Shown in pieces: positions 7,652 through 16,064 of a DNA stretch of 32,446 nucleotides; the first letter of the stretch is position 1, and each line of letters begins with the position of its first letter. The stretch lies in the NCBI RefSeq assembly GCF_000961795.1, contig NZ_LADU01000064.1:1-32446 (forward strand), given 5' to 3'. A program made the position numbers and the translations under genes. Source of the stretch: Hyphomonas sp. BRH_c22. GTDB taxonomy: Bacteria > Pseudomonadota > Alphaproteobacteria > Caulobacterales > Hyphomonadaceae. The notes under the pieces are model-generated. The model did not search any database, was not told the DNA's origin, and saw only the letters and a program-made list of their open reading frames with translations.

Positions 7652-8412
7652 AGCGCCGGCTGGATCGGGCCTTCGGCGCGGCCGTGGACGAACTGGTCGA
7701 CATGGTCGTGGCCGGAATGATCGACCTCGCTGGCCGGCCCGCGCCAGATGATCCTGCCCTCGAACAGCATGGCCACTTCATCGGCAATCTTGCGGGCCGA
7801 GCTCATGTCATGCGTGATCGTCACGGTCGCCGCGCCGAGGCCGCGCACCTGTTCGACGATCAGGTCATTGATGGCATCTGCCGTGATCGGGTCGAGACCC
7901 GTTGTCGGTTCGTCGAAGAAGATCAGGTCCGGTTCGGAAATGATCGAGCGGGCGAGCGAGACGCGTTTCTGCATGCCGCCGGAGATTTCAGCCGGGTAGA
8001 GGCCCGCAACATCGGCCCCGAGGCGCACCTTCTTGAGCGTGGCAATCGCGCGCTCTTTTGCGTCGCTACGCTTCACGCCGTCGGCATTGATCAGGCGGAA
8101 GGCCACGTTTTCCCAGACGGTGAGACTGTCAAACAGCGCGCCGGACTGGAACAGCATGCCGATGCGGGCCCGCATGGATTCCCGCGTCTTGCCGGTGGAA
8201 TTGGTGACGTCATGGCCATCGAACAGAACCTTGCCGCCCGTCGGCGTCATCAGGCCGAGGGCGACCTTCAGCATGACCGACTTGCCCGATCCCGAGCCGC
8301 CGATCACGACAAGGCTCTGGCCCGGTGCCACGTCGAGATCGACGCTGCGCAGGACATGGTTATTGCCGAACGATTTTTCGATGCCTTCCAGTTTCAGGAT
8401 GGGCTGGGTCAC
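7648..8412 (-). CDS. mlaF: ABC transporter ATP-binding protein, MlaF-like
   Basis: This 254-residue ATPase belongs to the MlaF/Ttg2A branch, the engine of ABC systems that move phospholipids between inner and outer membrane. It carries Walker A GGSGSGKS (about residues 35-42), Q-loop LFQSGALFDSLTVWENV (the SGALFDS pattern is typical of this branch), signature SGGMQKRVSLARS, Walker B LIFFDEPTTGLDP and H-loop THDMSS. Translation starts at GTG 8410-8412, overlapping the permease stop by 4 bp (GTGA), so the pair is coupled. A longer open frame to 9126 only reads through the permease gene in the wrong frame. No MlaD-type substrate-binding gene follows in the window; it may be elsewhere. Confidence 0.93.
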   Translation of the reverse strand: MTQPILKLEGIEKSFGNNHVLRSVDLDVAPGQSLVVIGGSGSGKSVMLKVALGLMTPTGGKVLFDGHDVTNSTGKTRESMRARIGMLFQSGALFDSLTVWENVAFRLINADGVKRSDAKERAIATLKKVRLGADVAGLYPAEISGGMQKRVSLARSIISEPDLIFFDEPTTGLDPITADAINDLIVEQVRGLGAATVTITHDMSSARKIADEVAMLFEGRIIWRGPASEVDHSGHDHVDQFVHGRAEGPIQPAL

Positions 8413-9221
8413 AGGCCGATCTCCACGAACAGGTTGGACAGGACGAAATTGGATGCCAGCACGAGCACGGCTGCGCCGACCATGGACAGGGTGGCGGCCC
8501 GGCCGACGCCCGTCGCGCCTGCCTTGGACCGGTCGCCCTGGTAACAGCCCATGATCGCGATGACGCCGCCGAAGACCACGGCCTTGACAAGGCCGACGAT
8601 GATGTCGTTGCGGGTGACGAAATCGAGCGTGTTGCGCAGGTAGACGGTGGAATCGAAGCCGAGGCTGTAGACGCTGACCAGCCAGCCGCCCATCACGCCG
8701 ATAATATCCGATGCGGCCACGAGCACGGGCAGGGTGATGAGCGCCGCGAGGAAGCGGGGGGCGTAGAGGTAGCGGTAGGGGGAGGCCGAGAGGGTTTCCA
8801 GCGCGTCGATCTGTTCGGTGACGCGCATGGCGCCGATCTCTGCCGAGATGCCCGCCGAAACGCGACCCGCGAGCATCAGGCCCGTAATCACCGCGCCAAG
8901 TTCGCGCGTGATCCCCAGCACGACGATATTGGGCACGAATTGTTCGGCGCCATAGCGGCTGCCCCCGGTATAGATGTTGAGGGCAAGGGCCGCGCCGATG
9001 AACACGGCCGACAGGCCGACAACCGGGAAGGAGTAGAAGCCGATCCTGATCATCTGGCGCCAGATCTCGCCCAGGAACCAGCGCGGCGTGAACGCGGCGA
9101 ATTTGACCCGCGCGGCGAACAGGCACAGGCGGCCGATCTCGGCAAAGAAGCCGAGAAGGCTCGCGCCGATCCAGCGCAGGGGATTGGGGAAGCCGGTTTT
9201 ATGCGTAGACACGTTCGACAC
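8409..9221 (-). CDS. mlaE: ABC transporter permease, MlaE family
   Basis: This 270-residue integral membrane protein is an MlaE/DUF140 permease, the membrane partner of the MlaF-like ATPase with which it overlaps by 4 bp. Family marks include FPVVGLSAVFIGAALALNIY, the RELGAVITGLMLAGRVSAGI block, AEIGAMRVTEQIDALE (the conserved coupling segment) and four to five hydrophobic helices. The longest frame starts at GTG 9219-9221, 23 bp inside the end of alr. A second GTG three codons later is an alternative. Tight overlap with alr and mlaF points to one transcript. The expected role is retrograde phospholipid transport that maintains outer-membrane asymmetry, inferred from the family. Confidence 0.92.
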   Translation of the reverse strand: MSNVSTHKTGFPNPLRWIGASLLGFFAEIGRLCLFAARVKFAAFTPRWFLGEIWRQMIRIGFYSFPVVGLSAVFIGAALALNIYTGGSRYGAEQFVPNIVVLGITRELGAVITGLMLAGRVSAGISAEIGAMRVTEQIDALETLSASPYRYLYAPRFLAALITLPVLVAASDIIGVMGGWLVSVYSLGFDSTVYLRNTLDFVTRNDIIVGLVKAVVFGGVIAIMGCYQGDRSKAGATGVGRAATLSMVGAAVLVLASNFVLSNLFVEIGL

Positions 9222-10254
9222 GATTGCTGAGTCCCGTCAGGAGTTCATAGCCAAGCGTGCCCGCGCGGGCGGCCTGGTCTTCGAGTTTGGCATGCTCGCC
9301 GATGAATTCAACGCGCGCGCCTGTTTTTGCCTTGTCCTGTGCCTTAGAAACATCAATCGTCGTCAGGTCCATCGAAATGCGGCCCATGACCGGACATTCA
9401 ATGCCGTCGAGATAGGCGATGAGGTTGTTTCCGCCGGATCGGGGCAGGCCGTCGGCATAGCCGATGCCGACCGTCGCGAGCAGCGTATCCTGTTCCAGCG
9501 TCCGGGTGGCGCCATAGCCGACGGTTTCGCCAGCCTTGCCCTCGAACACGCTGAGAATGGCGGCATCCAGCGTCAGGGCCGGCCTGATCCGCAGACCTTT
9601 CGGCGGCCGCGAGCCGCCATAGAGCGCAATGCCCGGGCGGGTGAGATCGTAGCCGAACGCCTTGCCGAGATAGCATCCGGCCGAATTCGACAGGCTGGCC
9701 GGCGTATCGGCAAAGGCCGAGGTGATATCGTCAAATGCCTTGAGCTGGGCGGTGTTCATCTTGCTGCCTGTCTCGTCGGCGCAGGCGAGATGGCTCATTA
9801 TCAGGACAGGTTGCAGCCTTTGCAGGGCCGTCAGCGTGGTGTCCAGGGCCGCGGTTTTCAGGCCCAGCCGGTTCATGCCGGTATCGAAGTGCAGGGCGGA
9901 CGTGCCCTTGGGCGCATTGGCCCAGGCTTTCAAATGGTCGGGTGAGGAGAGGACGGCGGTGATGCCCGCGACGAGATAGGCCGACATTTCCGTCCGCGCC
10001 GGGCCGTTCAGCACGAATATGCGTGGGCCGAGCCCCAGGGCCTTGCGCACGGCAAGTGCCTCTTCGAGGTAGGCGACAAAAAAGGTGGAGCAGCCTGCCC
10101 GCGACAGGGCGCGGCAGACCGGAGCCACGCCGAGACCGTAGGCGTCGGCCTTGACCACGGCCGCCGTGGTGGCGCCCGGGTGCAGCGCGTCAAGCGCCTG
10201 CCAGTTCGAGACGATATTCGTCAAATGGATCGTGGCGCGGGGAAGCTGTTTCAT
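9199..10254 (-). CDS. alr: Alanine racemase
   Basis: Alanine racemase converts L- to D-alanine with pyridoxal phosphate, supplying peptidoglycan synthesis. The 351-residue protein has the PLP lysine Lys35 in AVVKADAYGLG, the barrel motifs HFDTGMNRLGL and LSNSAGC, and the C-terminal domain with VGIGYADGLPRSGGN, whose Tyr is the second catalytic base of the partner subunit, then GRISMDLTTIDV. I chose the ATG at 10252-10254 because MKQLPRATIHLTNI begins the family domain. The frame stays open to 10866, but that part runs antisense-frame through the MFS gene. It lies 32 bp downstream of the MFS gene and overlaps mlaE by 23 bp. Confidence 0.95.
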   Translation of the reverse strand: MKQLPRATIHLTNIVSNWQALDALHPGATTAAVVKADAYGLGVAPVCRALSRAGCSTFFVAYLEEALAVRKALGLGPRIFVLNGPARTEMSAYLVAGITAVLSSPDHLKAWANAPKGTSALHFDTGMNRLGLKTAALDTTLTALQRLQPVLIMSHLACADETGSKMNTAQLKAFDDITSAFADTPASLSNSAGCYLGKAFGYDLTRPGIALYGGSRPPKGLRIRPALTLDAAILSVFEGKAGETVGYGATRTLEQDTLLATVGIGYADGLPRSGGNNLIAYLDGIECPVMGRISMDLTTIDVSKAQDKAKTGARVEFIGEHAKLEDQAARAGTLGYELLTGLSNRVERVYA

Positions 10255-10286
10255 GGGCAGCGATTTAGGACGCTTCGCCCGCGGTG

Positions 10287-11738
10287 TCACTTCCTCGCGG
10301 CATGCTCTTTCCAGGCCTGGCCCTTCATGTTCCAGACCGGCGTGAAGAAGACCATCCACAGGATGATGAGGGTCATGCCGCCGGCCGGCACGATGGCGAT
10401 CTTCTGCGGGCCGAAAATGTCGACCAGCGCGCCCATCAGGGCGGCGCCGAACGGGGCACCCGCCATGAAGCCCAGCTGGTAGATCGACAGGACGCGGGCG
10501 AGCTTCTTCTTCGGTGCCGCATCCTGCACGATCGAGCGGCTCATCGCGATCGAGATTCCGGCGGCAAGTCCCCAGATGAAGACGATGGCGAGGAAGGCCC
10601 AGTGCGGGATCGACCACATCATGGCGAGGATGCTGCTGGAGCCGAGGAACTGGGCGATCAGCAACAGGCGCCCCTGCCGCTTGATCCGCCGGAAGATCGA
10701 CAGCACGACTGACGAGACGAAGGCGCCGAGCCAGAAGGTGACAAACATGTCCCGGATACCGTCGGAGCCGAAGCCGTACACGTCGCGGTTCACGATGGGC
10801 AGGACAACAAGGAAGGCGCCGATCACGAAAATGCCGACACCGAACATCAGGGCGGTCATGGCCCACAGCCGCCCGTCTGCGCGGACAGCCCGGAAGCCCT
10901 CGGCAATGTCGCCGAAGGCCGCTCCGAAGCCGCTGCGGCCGGTGCGGACCTGGCGTCCCTTCGCGAGGTTGAGCGCGAACACCGCGCCAAAGGCGAGCAC
11001 GACACCCTGCGCCAGCAGCAGTTTATCGGCGGCGATCGGGCCAATGCCGAACCCGCCCATCCATTGCGGCATGCGGGTCATCTTGTCGGCATAGCCAGCC
11101 AGGATCAGGCCGGCGATCTGGGCCAGGAACTGGGCCATGGTGGCCAGCGTCACGCCAAGCTGAAGCGTGACACTGGAGCCGACGCGCATGCGGCGTTCAA
11201 CGATTTCGTTCACGATGGAATCGCGGGCCGGCATCATGAAGGCGCCGACCGTGCCGATGGTCAGGCCATAGGCGATCATGACGGGATAGGAAAGCTCGCC
11301 CCGGGAGACGGATACGGCGAGGATGAAGGCAGGAACCGCCGCCAGCAGGTGGAGGACGATCAACAGGCGCCGCCCGTCTGCCCGCTCGGCCACAACGCCG
11401 CCGATCAGCAGGAAGATCACGGAGGGCGCGGAGAGGGCCATATTGGCCAGGCCCAGCTCAAGGCCGCCCAGATGGAGGTGGTCCCTGCCAGTGATCAGGT
11501 AGGGAAACAGCACCATCTGCAGACCGAAGGCCATGAACCAGCTGCACTGGACCATAAGATAGGCCGGCAGCTCGATCCCCACGCCGCGGCGCAGGCGCCG
11601 GGCCCGCCAGTGGGTCGCGGTCGACAGGAGGGACGCGCCGGCGCCGAGCGCCTCGCTGACCCCGCTGACGGGCGAGGTGACGTCTCCGACAGCATCCTCG
11701 ACAATGTCGTCGACGATTTCTTCGATCTTGTCGCTCAT
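10287..11738 (-). CDS. MFS transporter (EntS/MFS_3-like)
   Basis: The 483-residue protein is a major facilitator with about twelve hydrophobic segments. An unusual acidic N-terminal extension of about 55 residues (MSDKIEEIVDDIVEDAVGDV onward) precedes the first helix. The MFS loop motif between helices 2 and 3 is present as GGVVAERADGRRLLI, and FMMPARDSIVNEIV follows, a pattern shared with EntS-type exporters of the MFS_3 group. Substrate is unknown; such proteins export small molecules including siderophores and drugs. It is the first gene of a probable MFS-alr-mlaE-mlaF transcript. The 246-bp gap to the divergent DoxX-like gene should hold its promoter. Confidence 0.88.
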   Translation of the reverse strand: MSDKIEEIVDDIVEDAVGDVTSPVSGVSEALGAGASLLSTATHWRARRLRRGVGIELPAYLMVQCSWFMAFGLQMVLFPYLITGRDHLHLGGLELGLANMALSAPSVIFLLIGGVVAERADGRRLLIVLHLLAAVPAFILAVSVSRGELSYPVMIAYGLTIGTVGAFMMPARDSIVNEIVERRMRVGSSVTLQLGVTLATMAQFLAQIAGLILAGYADKMTRMPQWMGGFGIGPIAADKLLLAQGVVLAFGAVFALNLAKGRQVRTGRSGFGAAFGDIAEGFRAVRADGRLWAMTALMFGVGIFVIGAFLVVLPIVNRDVYGFGSDGIRDMFVTFWLGAFVSSVVLSIFRRIKRQGRLLLIAQFLGSSSILAMMWSIPHWAFLAIVFIWGLAAGISIAMSRSIVQDAAPKKKLARVLSIYQLGFMAGAPFGAALMGALVDIFGPQKIAIVPAGGMTLIILWMVFFTPVWNMKGQAWKEHAARK

Positions 11739-11984
11739 GCCTGCTCCCGTCGGCGATAGCGACAGTATGTAGAGCGCCCGATCATGGAATGTAAAATCCG
11801 ATAATCAGCTTTCCTCCAGAATTCAGTCATTGGGCCGGAAGAATAGGGGTGGTTTTCTGAACATTGCAGTGCGGGCAGGGCGCCTGCGCTGGCGTACCAA
11901 CGAACTGTCAGTTGCCTTTGAGTCGCCCAGTTTGTACCCTCTGTTTCAGGCTGTGTTCCAGTTACAAGCCACGGGTGGTGTTTC

Positions 11985-12440
11985 ATGAGACTGTTCAGGC
12001 AACTCGTCAGTTGGGCCCTTGCGCTCTTTTTGGTTGCCATGTTTGTCCAGGCGACGATCCACCCGTTGCCAAACCCGCCAGCCGGATCGGTGAAATTCTT
12101 TGATCCGCCCGGCACCAGTATCGTGTTCCAGACCATTGCTGAACGCTCCGGGCAGACCCTTTTCGAGCCTGCGGGCCGGGTGCTGACGGGCATGCTTGAG
12201 CTGGTCGCGGCGTTTTTGCTGCTCTTGCCCTACACGCGGCGGATCGGCGCGGTCATTGCAGCCTTTGTGCTGGGCGGGGCGGTGGCTTTCCACCTGTCGC
12301 CACTGCTAGGCCGCGAGATTCCCGTGTCCCTCGATGCAGGTTCAACCCAGACAGATGGCGGGATGCTGTTCATGCTGGCCATCGTGATGCTCGTCGCCAG
12401 CCTGCTGGTGCTGGTTGTGCATCCGCGCGCCCGCGACTGA
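11985..12440 (+). CDS. DoxX-like small membrane protein
   Basis: This 151-residue protein has four hydrophobic segments (about residues 8-24, 66-81, 87-103 and 126-145) and the DoxX-type order: a first helix, a periplasmic loop, then GRVLTGMLELVAAFLLLLPY and a glycine-rich third helix. DoxX-like proteins are poorly defined membrane proteins, some linked to redox or oxidative-stress functions. The loop PNPPAGSVKFFDPPGTSIVF is not a family mark I know. The gene stands alone between a divergent MFS gene and the DUF2336 gene. The family call is moderately confident and the role is unknown. Confidence 0.65.
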   Translation: MRLFRQLVSWALALFLVAMFVQATIHPLPNPPAGSVKFFDPPGTSIVFQTIAERSGQTLFEPAGRVLTGMLELVAAFLLLLPYTRRIGAVIAAFVLGGAVAFHLSPLLGREIPVSLDAGSTQTDGGMLFMLAIVMLVASLLVLVVHPRARD

Positions 12441-12521
12441 GACGGTTGATTCCGGACCGCGTCTGTACGGCTCGTTAACGGTTTCCGTTCAATCTATGGC
12501 CATTGCGACGCAGGCATAGAG

Positions 12522-13724
12522 ATGGACGAGTTCGAAGAGTCAGCCAATACGCCGCCAATCGGCCGCGCACGGGACGCCCTGTTCCGGCGCCTGCTCGACC
12601 TTGTGGCGATGCCGGCCACCCGACTGGCCCATCAGGACCGGAACATGGTGGGCGATATCCTGCTGGACATGCTGTTCCACGCGACGACACGCGAACGGAT
12701 GCTGTGTGCGAGCCGGCTGGCGCAAAGCCGCGAAGCGCCGCGCCGCCTGTTGCGCTATCTCGCCCAGAGTTCATTCGAGATTGCCCAGCCCCTGCTGGAA
12801 CAGAACGAAGCGTTTGATGCCTGCGACCTCAGCGAAATCGTCGAGGCAACGTCGACCGAACACAGGCTGGCCATCGCCCGCCGCAAGGTTGTGGCGCCAA
12901 GCGTCTGTGTTGCGCTTGCAGAGCATGGGGAAGCCCATGTGGTGCGTGAAATGGTGACGAACGCGGGCGCCGTGCTGCCGGAGACGGCTGTCGACAAGCT
13001 GGTCATGCGGTCGCGGGATGAATCCCAGCTATGCGAGCTGCTGGTCGAGCGCCTTGAACTGCGTCCGTCGCAGGCAATGGCCATGTTCTGGTGGTCTGAC
13101 GGCATAACCCGCCGCAAGATCCTCCAGCGCCATTCCGCCGACCGCCTGGAAGTCATCGAAACCTGCAAGGACGTGTTCGAGATCATGGCTGAGGAAAAGT
13201 GGGCCGACCCCGTCGCCCGCAAGGCCCTGCAGCTGATCGAACGGCGCCAGCGCAACCGCGAAGCGCTCGAACGCAGCGAATACGACAGCCTTGAGAGCGC
13301 CATCAATGCGGCCGCGCTGGAAGGCATGACGTCAGAACTGGCCCAGGAAATCGGCTATCTCTGCGGCATCCGGCCTGTCACCATCGCCAAGATCCTGTCC
13401 GACCCCGGCGGGGAAGGCGTTGCGGTGCTTTGCAAGGCGACCGGCGTGAAGCGGGACTTCCTGCCGGTGTTCTGGGCAGCCCTTCGGCGCCCGCTCGAAA
13501 TTGAGGAAGGCCAGATCCATCCGCAGTTCGCGATGGTGGCCGAGACCTATGAAATCCTGACGGTCGCAAAGGCGCAGACAACCCTGCGCTACTGGAACTG
13601 GTCGCTGTCGGCGGCTTTTTCGTCGCAGGCACTGCGTGACGCCCAGGAAGGCGGCGAGCCGGCGAACGAAGAAGCGGCATTCTCGACCTCCCAACGCACA
13701 GCCAGACTGGTTTTTGGCAGCTAG
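12522..13724 (+). CDS. DUF2336 domain protein
   Basis: The 400-residue protein has the DUF2336 pattern, a helical-repeat family largely confined to alphaproteobacteria. Visible parts are VGDILLDMLFHATTRERMLC, LAQSREAPRRLLRYLAQSSFEIAQPLLEQ, STEHRLAIARRKVVAPSVCVALAEHGE and VVREMVTNAGAVLPETAVDKLV, which read like HEAT-type helical hairpins. A charged helical segment (RKALQLIERRQRNREALE) follows, and then a C-terminal part with GIRPVTIAKILSDPGGEGVAVLCKATG. No enzymatic motif is seen. A scaffold or sensory role is plausible but unproven. Only a weak ribosome-binding sequence precedes the ATG. It ends 95 bp before the antiporter operon and may be transcribed separately. Confidence 0.8.
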   Translation: MDEFEESANTPPIGRARDALFRRLLDLVAMPATRLAHQDRNMVGDILLDMLFHATTRERMLCASRLAQSREAPRRLLRYLAQSSFEIAQPLLEQNEAFDACDLSEIVEATSTEHRLAIARRKVVAPSVCVALAEHGEAHVVREMVTNAGAVLPETAVDKLVMRSRDESQLCELLVERLELRPSQAMAMFWWSDGITRRKILQRHSADRLEVIETCKDVFEIMAEEKWADPVARKALQLIERRQRNREALERSEYDSLESAINAAALEGMTSELAQEIGYLCGIRPVTIAKILSDPGGEGVAVLCKATGVKRDFLPVFWAALRRPLEIEEGQIHPQFAMVAETYEILTVAKAQTTLRYWNWSLSAAFSSQALRDAQEGGEPANEEAAFSTSQRTARLVFGS

Positions 13725-13819
13725 CGGCCGAAAAACGCCGAAAGAGCCTTTCCAAGCCCGCTTACTGCCTTTAGGTCAGGCGTTCGTGATTTGGGTTGTA
13801 TTGGGAGAGAAGGCGCATT

Positions 13820-14308
13820 GTGGCGTACTTTCTAGGGCTTTTGATTACGTTGGTTGCGTTCTGGCTGGGAATGTCCGGTCATTTCACACCCTTGTTGCTG
13901 GGCCTTGGCGGCGTGTCGCTGGCCCTCACATTGATTCTTGCCCACCGCCTTGACCTGATTGACCGTGAAGGCGTGCCATACGTGCGGATCGTCGGCTTCG
14001 CGCTGTATTTTCCATGGCTGGCAAAGGAAATCGTGAAGGCAAACTGGACCGTGATCCGGGCCTGCCTGCGCGCTGAACTCGACATTGCGCCGACGCTGGT
14101 CAAGCTCAAGACGGTCTGCCGGTCAGATCTCGCCAAGGTGACGTTTGCAAATTCCATCACGCTGACGCCGGGCACAGTGACGGTCGAGATCGAGGGCGAC
14201 AAGCTGCTGGTGCACGGCCTGTACGAACAGGACTGCCAGCCGGAAGCCTTCATCGAGATGGACCGGCGCTCTGCCAGGGCGATTGACGGCAAGGGAGCGG
14301 CCGCATGA
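13820..14308 (+). CDS. mrpE: Mrp/Mnh antiporter subunit E
   Basis: This 162-residue subunit opens the antiporter operon. Two or three N-terminal hydrophobic segments are followed by the MrpE domain with YFPWLAKEIVKANWTVIRACL, then KLKTVCRSDLAKVTFANSITLTPGTVTVEI, the hallmark of the family. MrpE is needed for assembly or full activity of the antiporter complex. I chose GTG at 13820-13822 because a strong GGGAGAGAAGG lies 7 bases upstream. A TTG at 13796 in the same frame would place that ribosome-binding site inside the gene. The end overlaps mrpF by 4 bp (ATGA). Confidence 0.92.
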   Translation: MAYFLGLLITLVAFWLGMSGHFTPLLLGLGGVSLALTLILAHRLDLIDREGVPYVRIVGFALYFPWLAKEIVKANWTVIRACLRAELDIAPTLVKLKTVCRSDLAKVTFANSITLTPGTVTVEIEGDKLLVHGLYEQDCQPEAFIEMDRRSARAIDGKGAAA

Positions 14309-14604
14309 CCGCCGCTGCCCTGATCGCCATCCTGCTCGGCATGATCCTTCTGCTGATCCGCACCCTGCTGGGTCCGACGCTGTATGACCGCGTGCTTGCG
14401 GTGAACTCTTTCGGCACGAAAACCGTGCTTGCCCTCGGCCTGCTGGGCTTTGTCATGGGGCGTCCGGAATTTCTCGACATCGCCATCCTTTACGCCATGA
14501 TCAACTTCGTCTCGACCATCGCGATCCTCAAATTCTTCCGCTACCGTTCGTTCCAGGTTCCGCTGGTCCGACGGGGCGGACAGGGAGGCAAGCGCAATGG
14601 CTGA
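14305..14604 (+). CDS. mrpF: Mrp/Mnh antiporter subunit F
   Basis: This 99-residue, three-helix membrane protein is MrpF. Family marks are LLGPTLYDRVLAVNSFGTKT after the first helix, and FLDIAILYAMINFVSTIAIL in the third. MrpF is a small hydrophobic subunit at the interface of the complex; in some bacteria its homologues export bile salts or sodium. It overlaps mrpE by 4 bp and mrpG by 8 bp (ATGGCTGA). Length is normal for the family. The C-terminal tail VPLVRRGGQGGKRNG is basic and cytoplasmic by the positive-inside rule. Confidence 0.93.
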   Translation: MTAAALIAILLGMILLLIRTLLGPTLYDRVLAVNSFGTKTVLALGLLGFVMGRPEFLDIAILYAMINFVSTIAILKFFRYRSFQVPLVRRGGQGGKRNG

Positions 14605-14971
14605 TATCCTGGCGAACCTCCATCAATTCTTCGAACTGGTGCGCTATCCGGCCGGGTCTGCACTCTGCCTGGCCGGTGCCATCCTGTGCGTGATCGGCAC
14701 GATTGGCGTGATGCGGTTCCCCGATTTCTATACCCGTATGCACGCGGCCAGCATTACCGACACGTCGGGCGGGACCGTCATTCTGGTCGGCATGGCGCTG
14801 ATGGCGCCTGACTGGGCTGTTGTCGTGAAGCTGGGCGTGATTTTCTGGCTGCTGTTCCTCACCAGCCCGGCAGCGTCCCATGCGGTTGCCAATGCAGCGC
14901 ACACGGCCGGGCTCCAGCCGCTGATCGGGCGCATCAATTCGAAACGCGATGATGAGGAGGACGCAGCATGA
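14597..14971 (+). CDS. mrpG: Mrp/Mnh antiporter subunit G
   Basis: The 124-residue protein carries the MrpG signature GTIGVMRFPDFYTRMHAASI followed by TDTSGG, and three hydrophobic helices (about residues 22-38, 56-72 and 75-93). MrpG is a small subunit required for the complex. It overlaps both neighbours, by 8 bp upstream and 4 bp downstream (ATGA). The acidic C-terminus (KRDDEEDAA) is specific to this protein as far as I can tell. Confidence 0.94.
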   Translation: MADILANLHQFFELVRYPAGSALCLAGAILCVIGTIGVMRFPDFYTRMHAASITDTSGGTVILVGMALMAPDWAVVVKLGVIFWLLFLTSPAASHAVANAAHTAGLQPLIGRINSKRDDEEDAA

Positions 14972-15612
14972 CCGGCGTACTCGACGGCAATATCGGGATT
15001 GCGCTCGTAAACATCCTCTTGCTCGCGGTCCTGTTCGTGGTCGCCATAGCGATTGCGCGCCTGCGCAACCTGTTCGCCATTGTGATGCTGTCGGGCATCT
15101 ATTCGCTGGTTTCGGCAACCTGGTATGTCGTTGTTGACGCCGTGGATGTTGCCTTCACGGAAGCGGCCGTTGGCGCCGGCATGTCGACCATCGTGCTGCT
15201 CGGCGCGATGCTGCTGACGTCGCGCACGGCCAAGCCGGACAAGAAATTCGCGCGCCTTGGCCCGCTTCTGGTTGTTGTCGCGACCGGGGTGATGCTGATC
15301 TATGCCACCGTCGACCTGCCGGCGCTGGGCGATCCGAATTCGCCGGTCAATGCGGGCGTCGGGATGCAATACATGCAGATCAACTGGGCTGACACGGGCA
15401 TCCCCAATGTCGTGACCTCGGTCCTCGGCAGCTACCGTGGCTTCGATACGCTGGGCGAGACCGCAGTTGTGTTCCTCGCGGGCCTTTCCGTGGCATTGCT
15501 GCTGGGATTCGGCGAACGGTCGCTGGCGGAATCCATCCGGCGTGGCGACAAGCTTCCCGGCCGGGGCAAGGGTGCGGCCGCTCAAGCCAAGCCAGAGGAG
15601 GACGCGTCATGA
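14968..15612 (+). CDS. DUF4040/MbhD-MbhE-like antiporter subunit (MrpA C-terminal equivalent)
   Basis: This 214-residue protein corresponds to the C-terminal end of Bacillus MrpA, which here is a free-standing gene. Residues 1-90 form the DUF4040 (MbhD) part: three helices with FAIVMLSGIYSLVSATWYVV, and DVAFTEAAVGAGMSTIVLLG, the segment resembling NuoJ. The second half is MbhE-like, with a helix, a periplasmic loop (GMQYMQINWADTGIPNVVTS) and GSYRGFDTLGETAVVFLAG, the E-T motif of MbhE. In Pyrococcus Mbh these two are separate genes; here they are fused. It sits between mrpG and mrpB, exactly as mbhD-mbhE sit between mbhC and mbhF. Overlaps of 4 bp at both ends support coupling. Confidence 0.88.
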   Translation: MTGVLDGNIGIALVNILLLAVLFVVAIAIARLRNLFAIVMLSGIYSLVSATWYVVVDAVDVAFTEAAVGAGMSTIVLLGAMLLTSRTAKPDKKFARLGPLLVVVATGVMLIYATVDLPALGDPNSPVNAGVGMQYMQINWADTGIPNVVTSVLGSYRGFDTLGETAVVFLAGLSVALLLGFGERSLAESIRRGDKLPGRGKGAAAQAKPEEDAS

Positions 15613-16061
15613 ACGATGATCACCATGTCATTCTGCGCGTTATCTCCAAGATGCTGATTCCTGTCATCGTGATGTTTGCCTTCTACACGCAGTTCCACGG
15701 TGATTTCGGCCCCGGCGGCGGCTTCCAGGCGGGTATCATCTTCGCCGTTGGCGTCATTCTCTACGCGCTGGTTTTCGGCGTGCCCTCTGCCATGCGCGCT
15801 GTGCCGCCTGTCTTTACGCGGGCGCTCGCAGCGATTGGCGTGCTGCTCTATTCAGGTGTCGGTTACTGGGCACTGTTGCAGGGCGGCAATTTCCTTGAGT
15901 ATCAGGCGCTCTTCCACGAGCCGCCCGGCGAACACAAGGGCCAGCATATCGGCATCCTTCTGATCGAACTCGGCGTCCTGTTCGCCGTGTCGGGCGCCAT
16001 GCTCACGATCTTCTATGCCTTTGCCGGCCGCGTCGCCGAAATCCGCGACAAAGACTGGTAG
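15609..16061 (+). CDS. mrpB: Mrp/Mnh antiporter subunit B
   Basis: The 150-residue protein is MrpB. It has four hydrophobic segments and the family block FYTQFHGDFGPGGGFQAGII, where the histidine and GPGGGFQ are strongly conserved, and later HIGILLIELGVLFAVSGAML. MrpB belongs to the sodium-handling side of the complex in structural work on Mrp. It overlaps the DUF4040 gene by 4 bp and is separated from mrpC by 3 bp. The order relative to the DUF4040 protein, B following A's C-terminus, is the same as in canonical Mrp. Confidence 0.94.
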   Translation: MNDDHHVILRVISKMLIPVIVMFAFYTQFHGDFGPGGGFQAGIIFAVGVILYALVFGVPSAMRAVPPVFTRALAAIGVLLYSGVGYWALLQGGNFLEYQALFHEPPGEHKGQHIGILLIELGVLFAVSGAMLTIFYAFAGRVAEIRDKDW

Positions 16062-16064
16062 ACA

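Noticed and set aside
8413..9126. N-terminal extension of the mlaF-like ATPase through the permease
   Set aside because: The added residues are arginine-rich out-of-frame translation of mlaE; the ATPase begins at GTG 8412 with a GTGA overlap.
10255..10866. N-terminal extension of alanine racemase
   Set aside because: It reads the MFS gene in another frame; family N-terminus starts at 10254.
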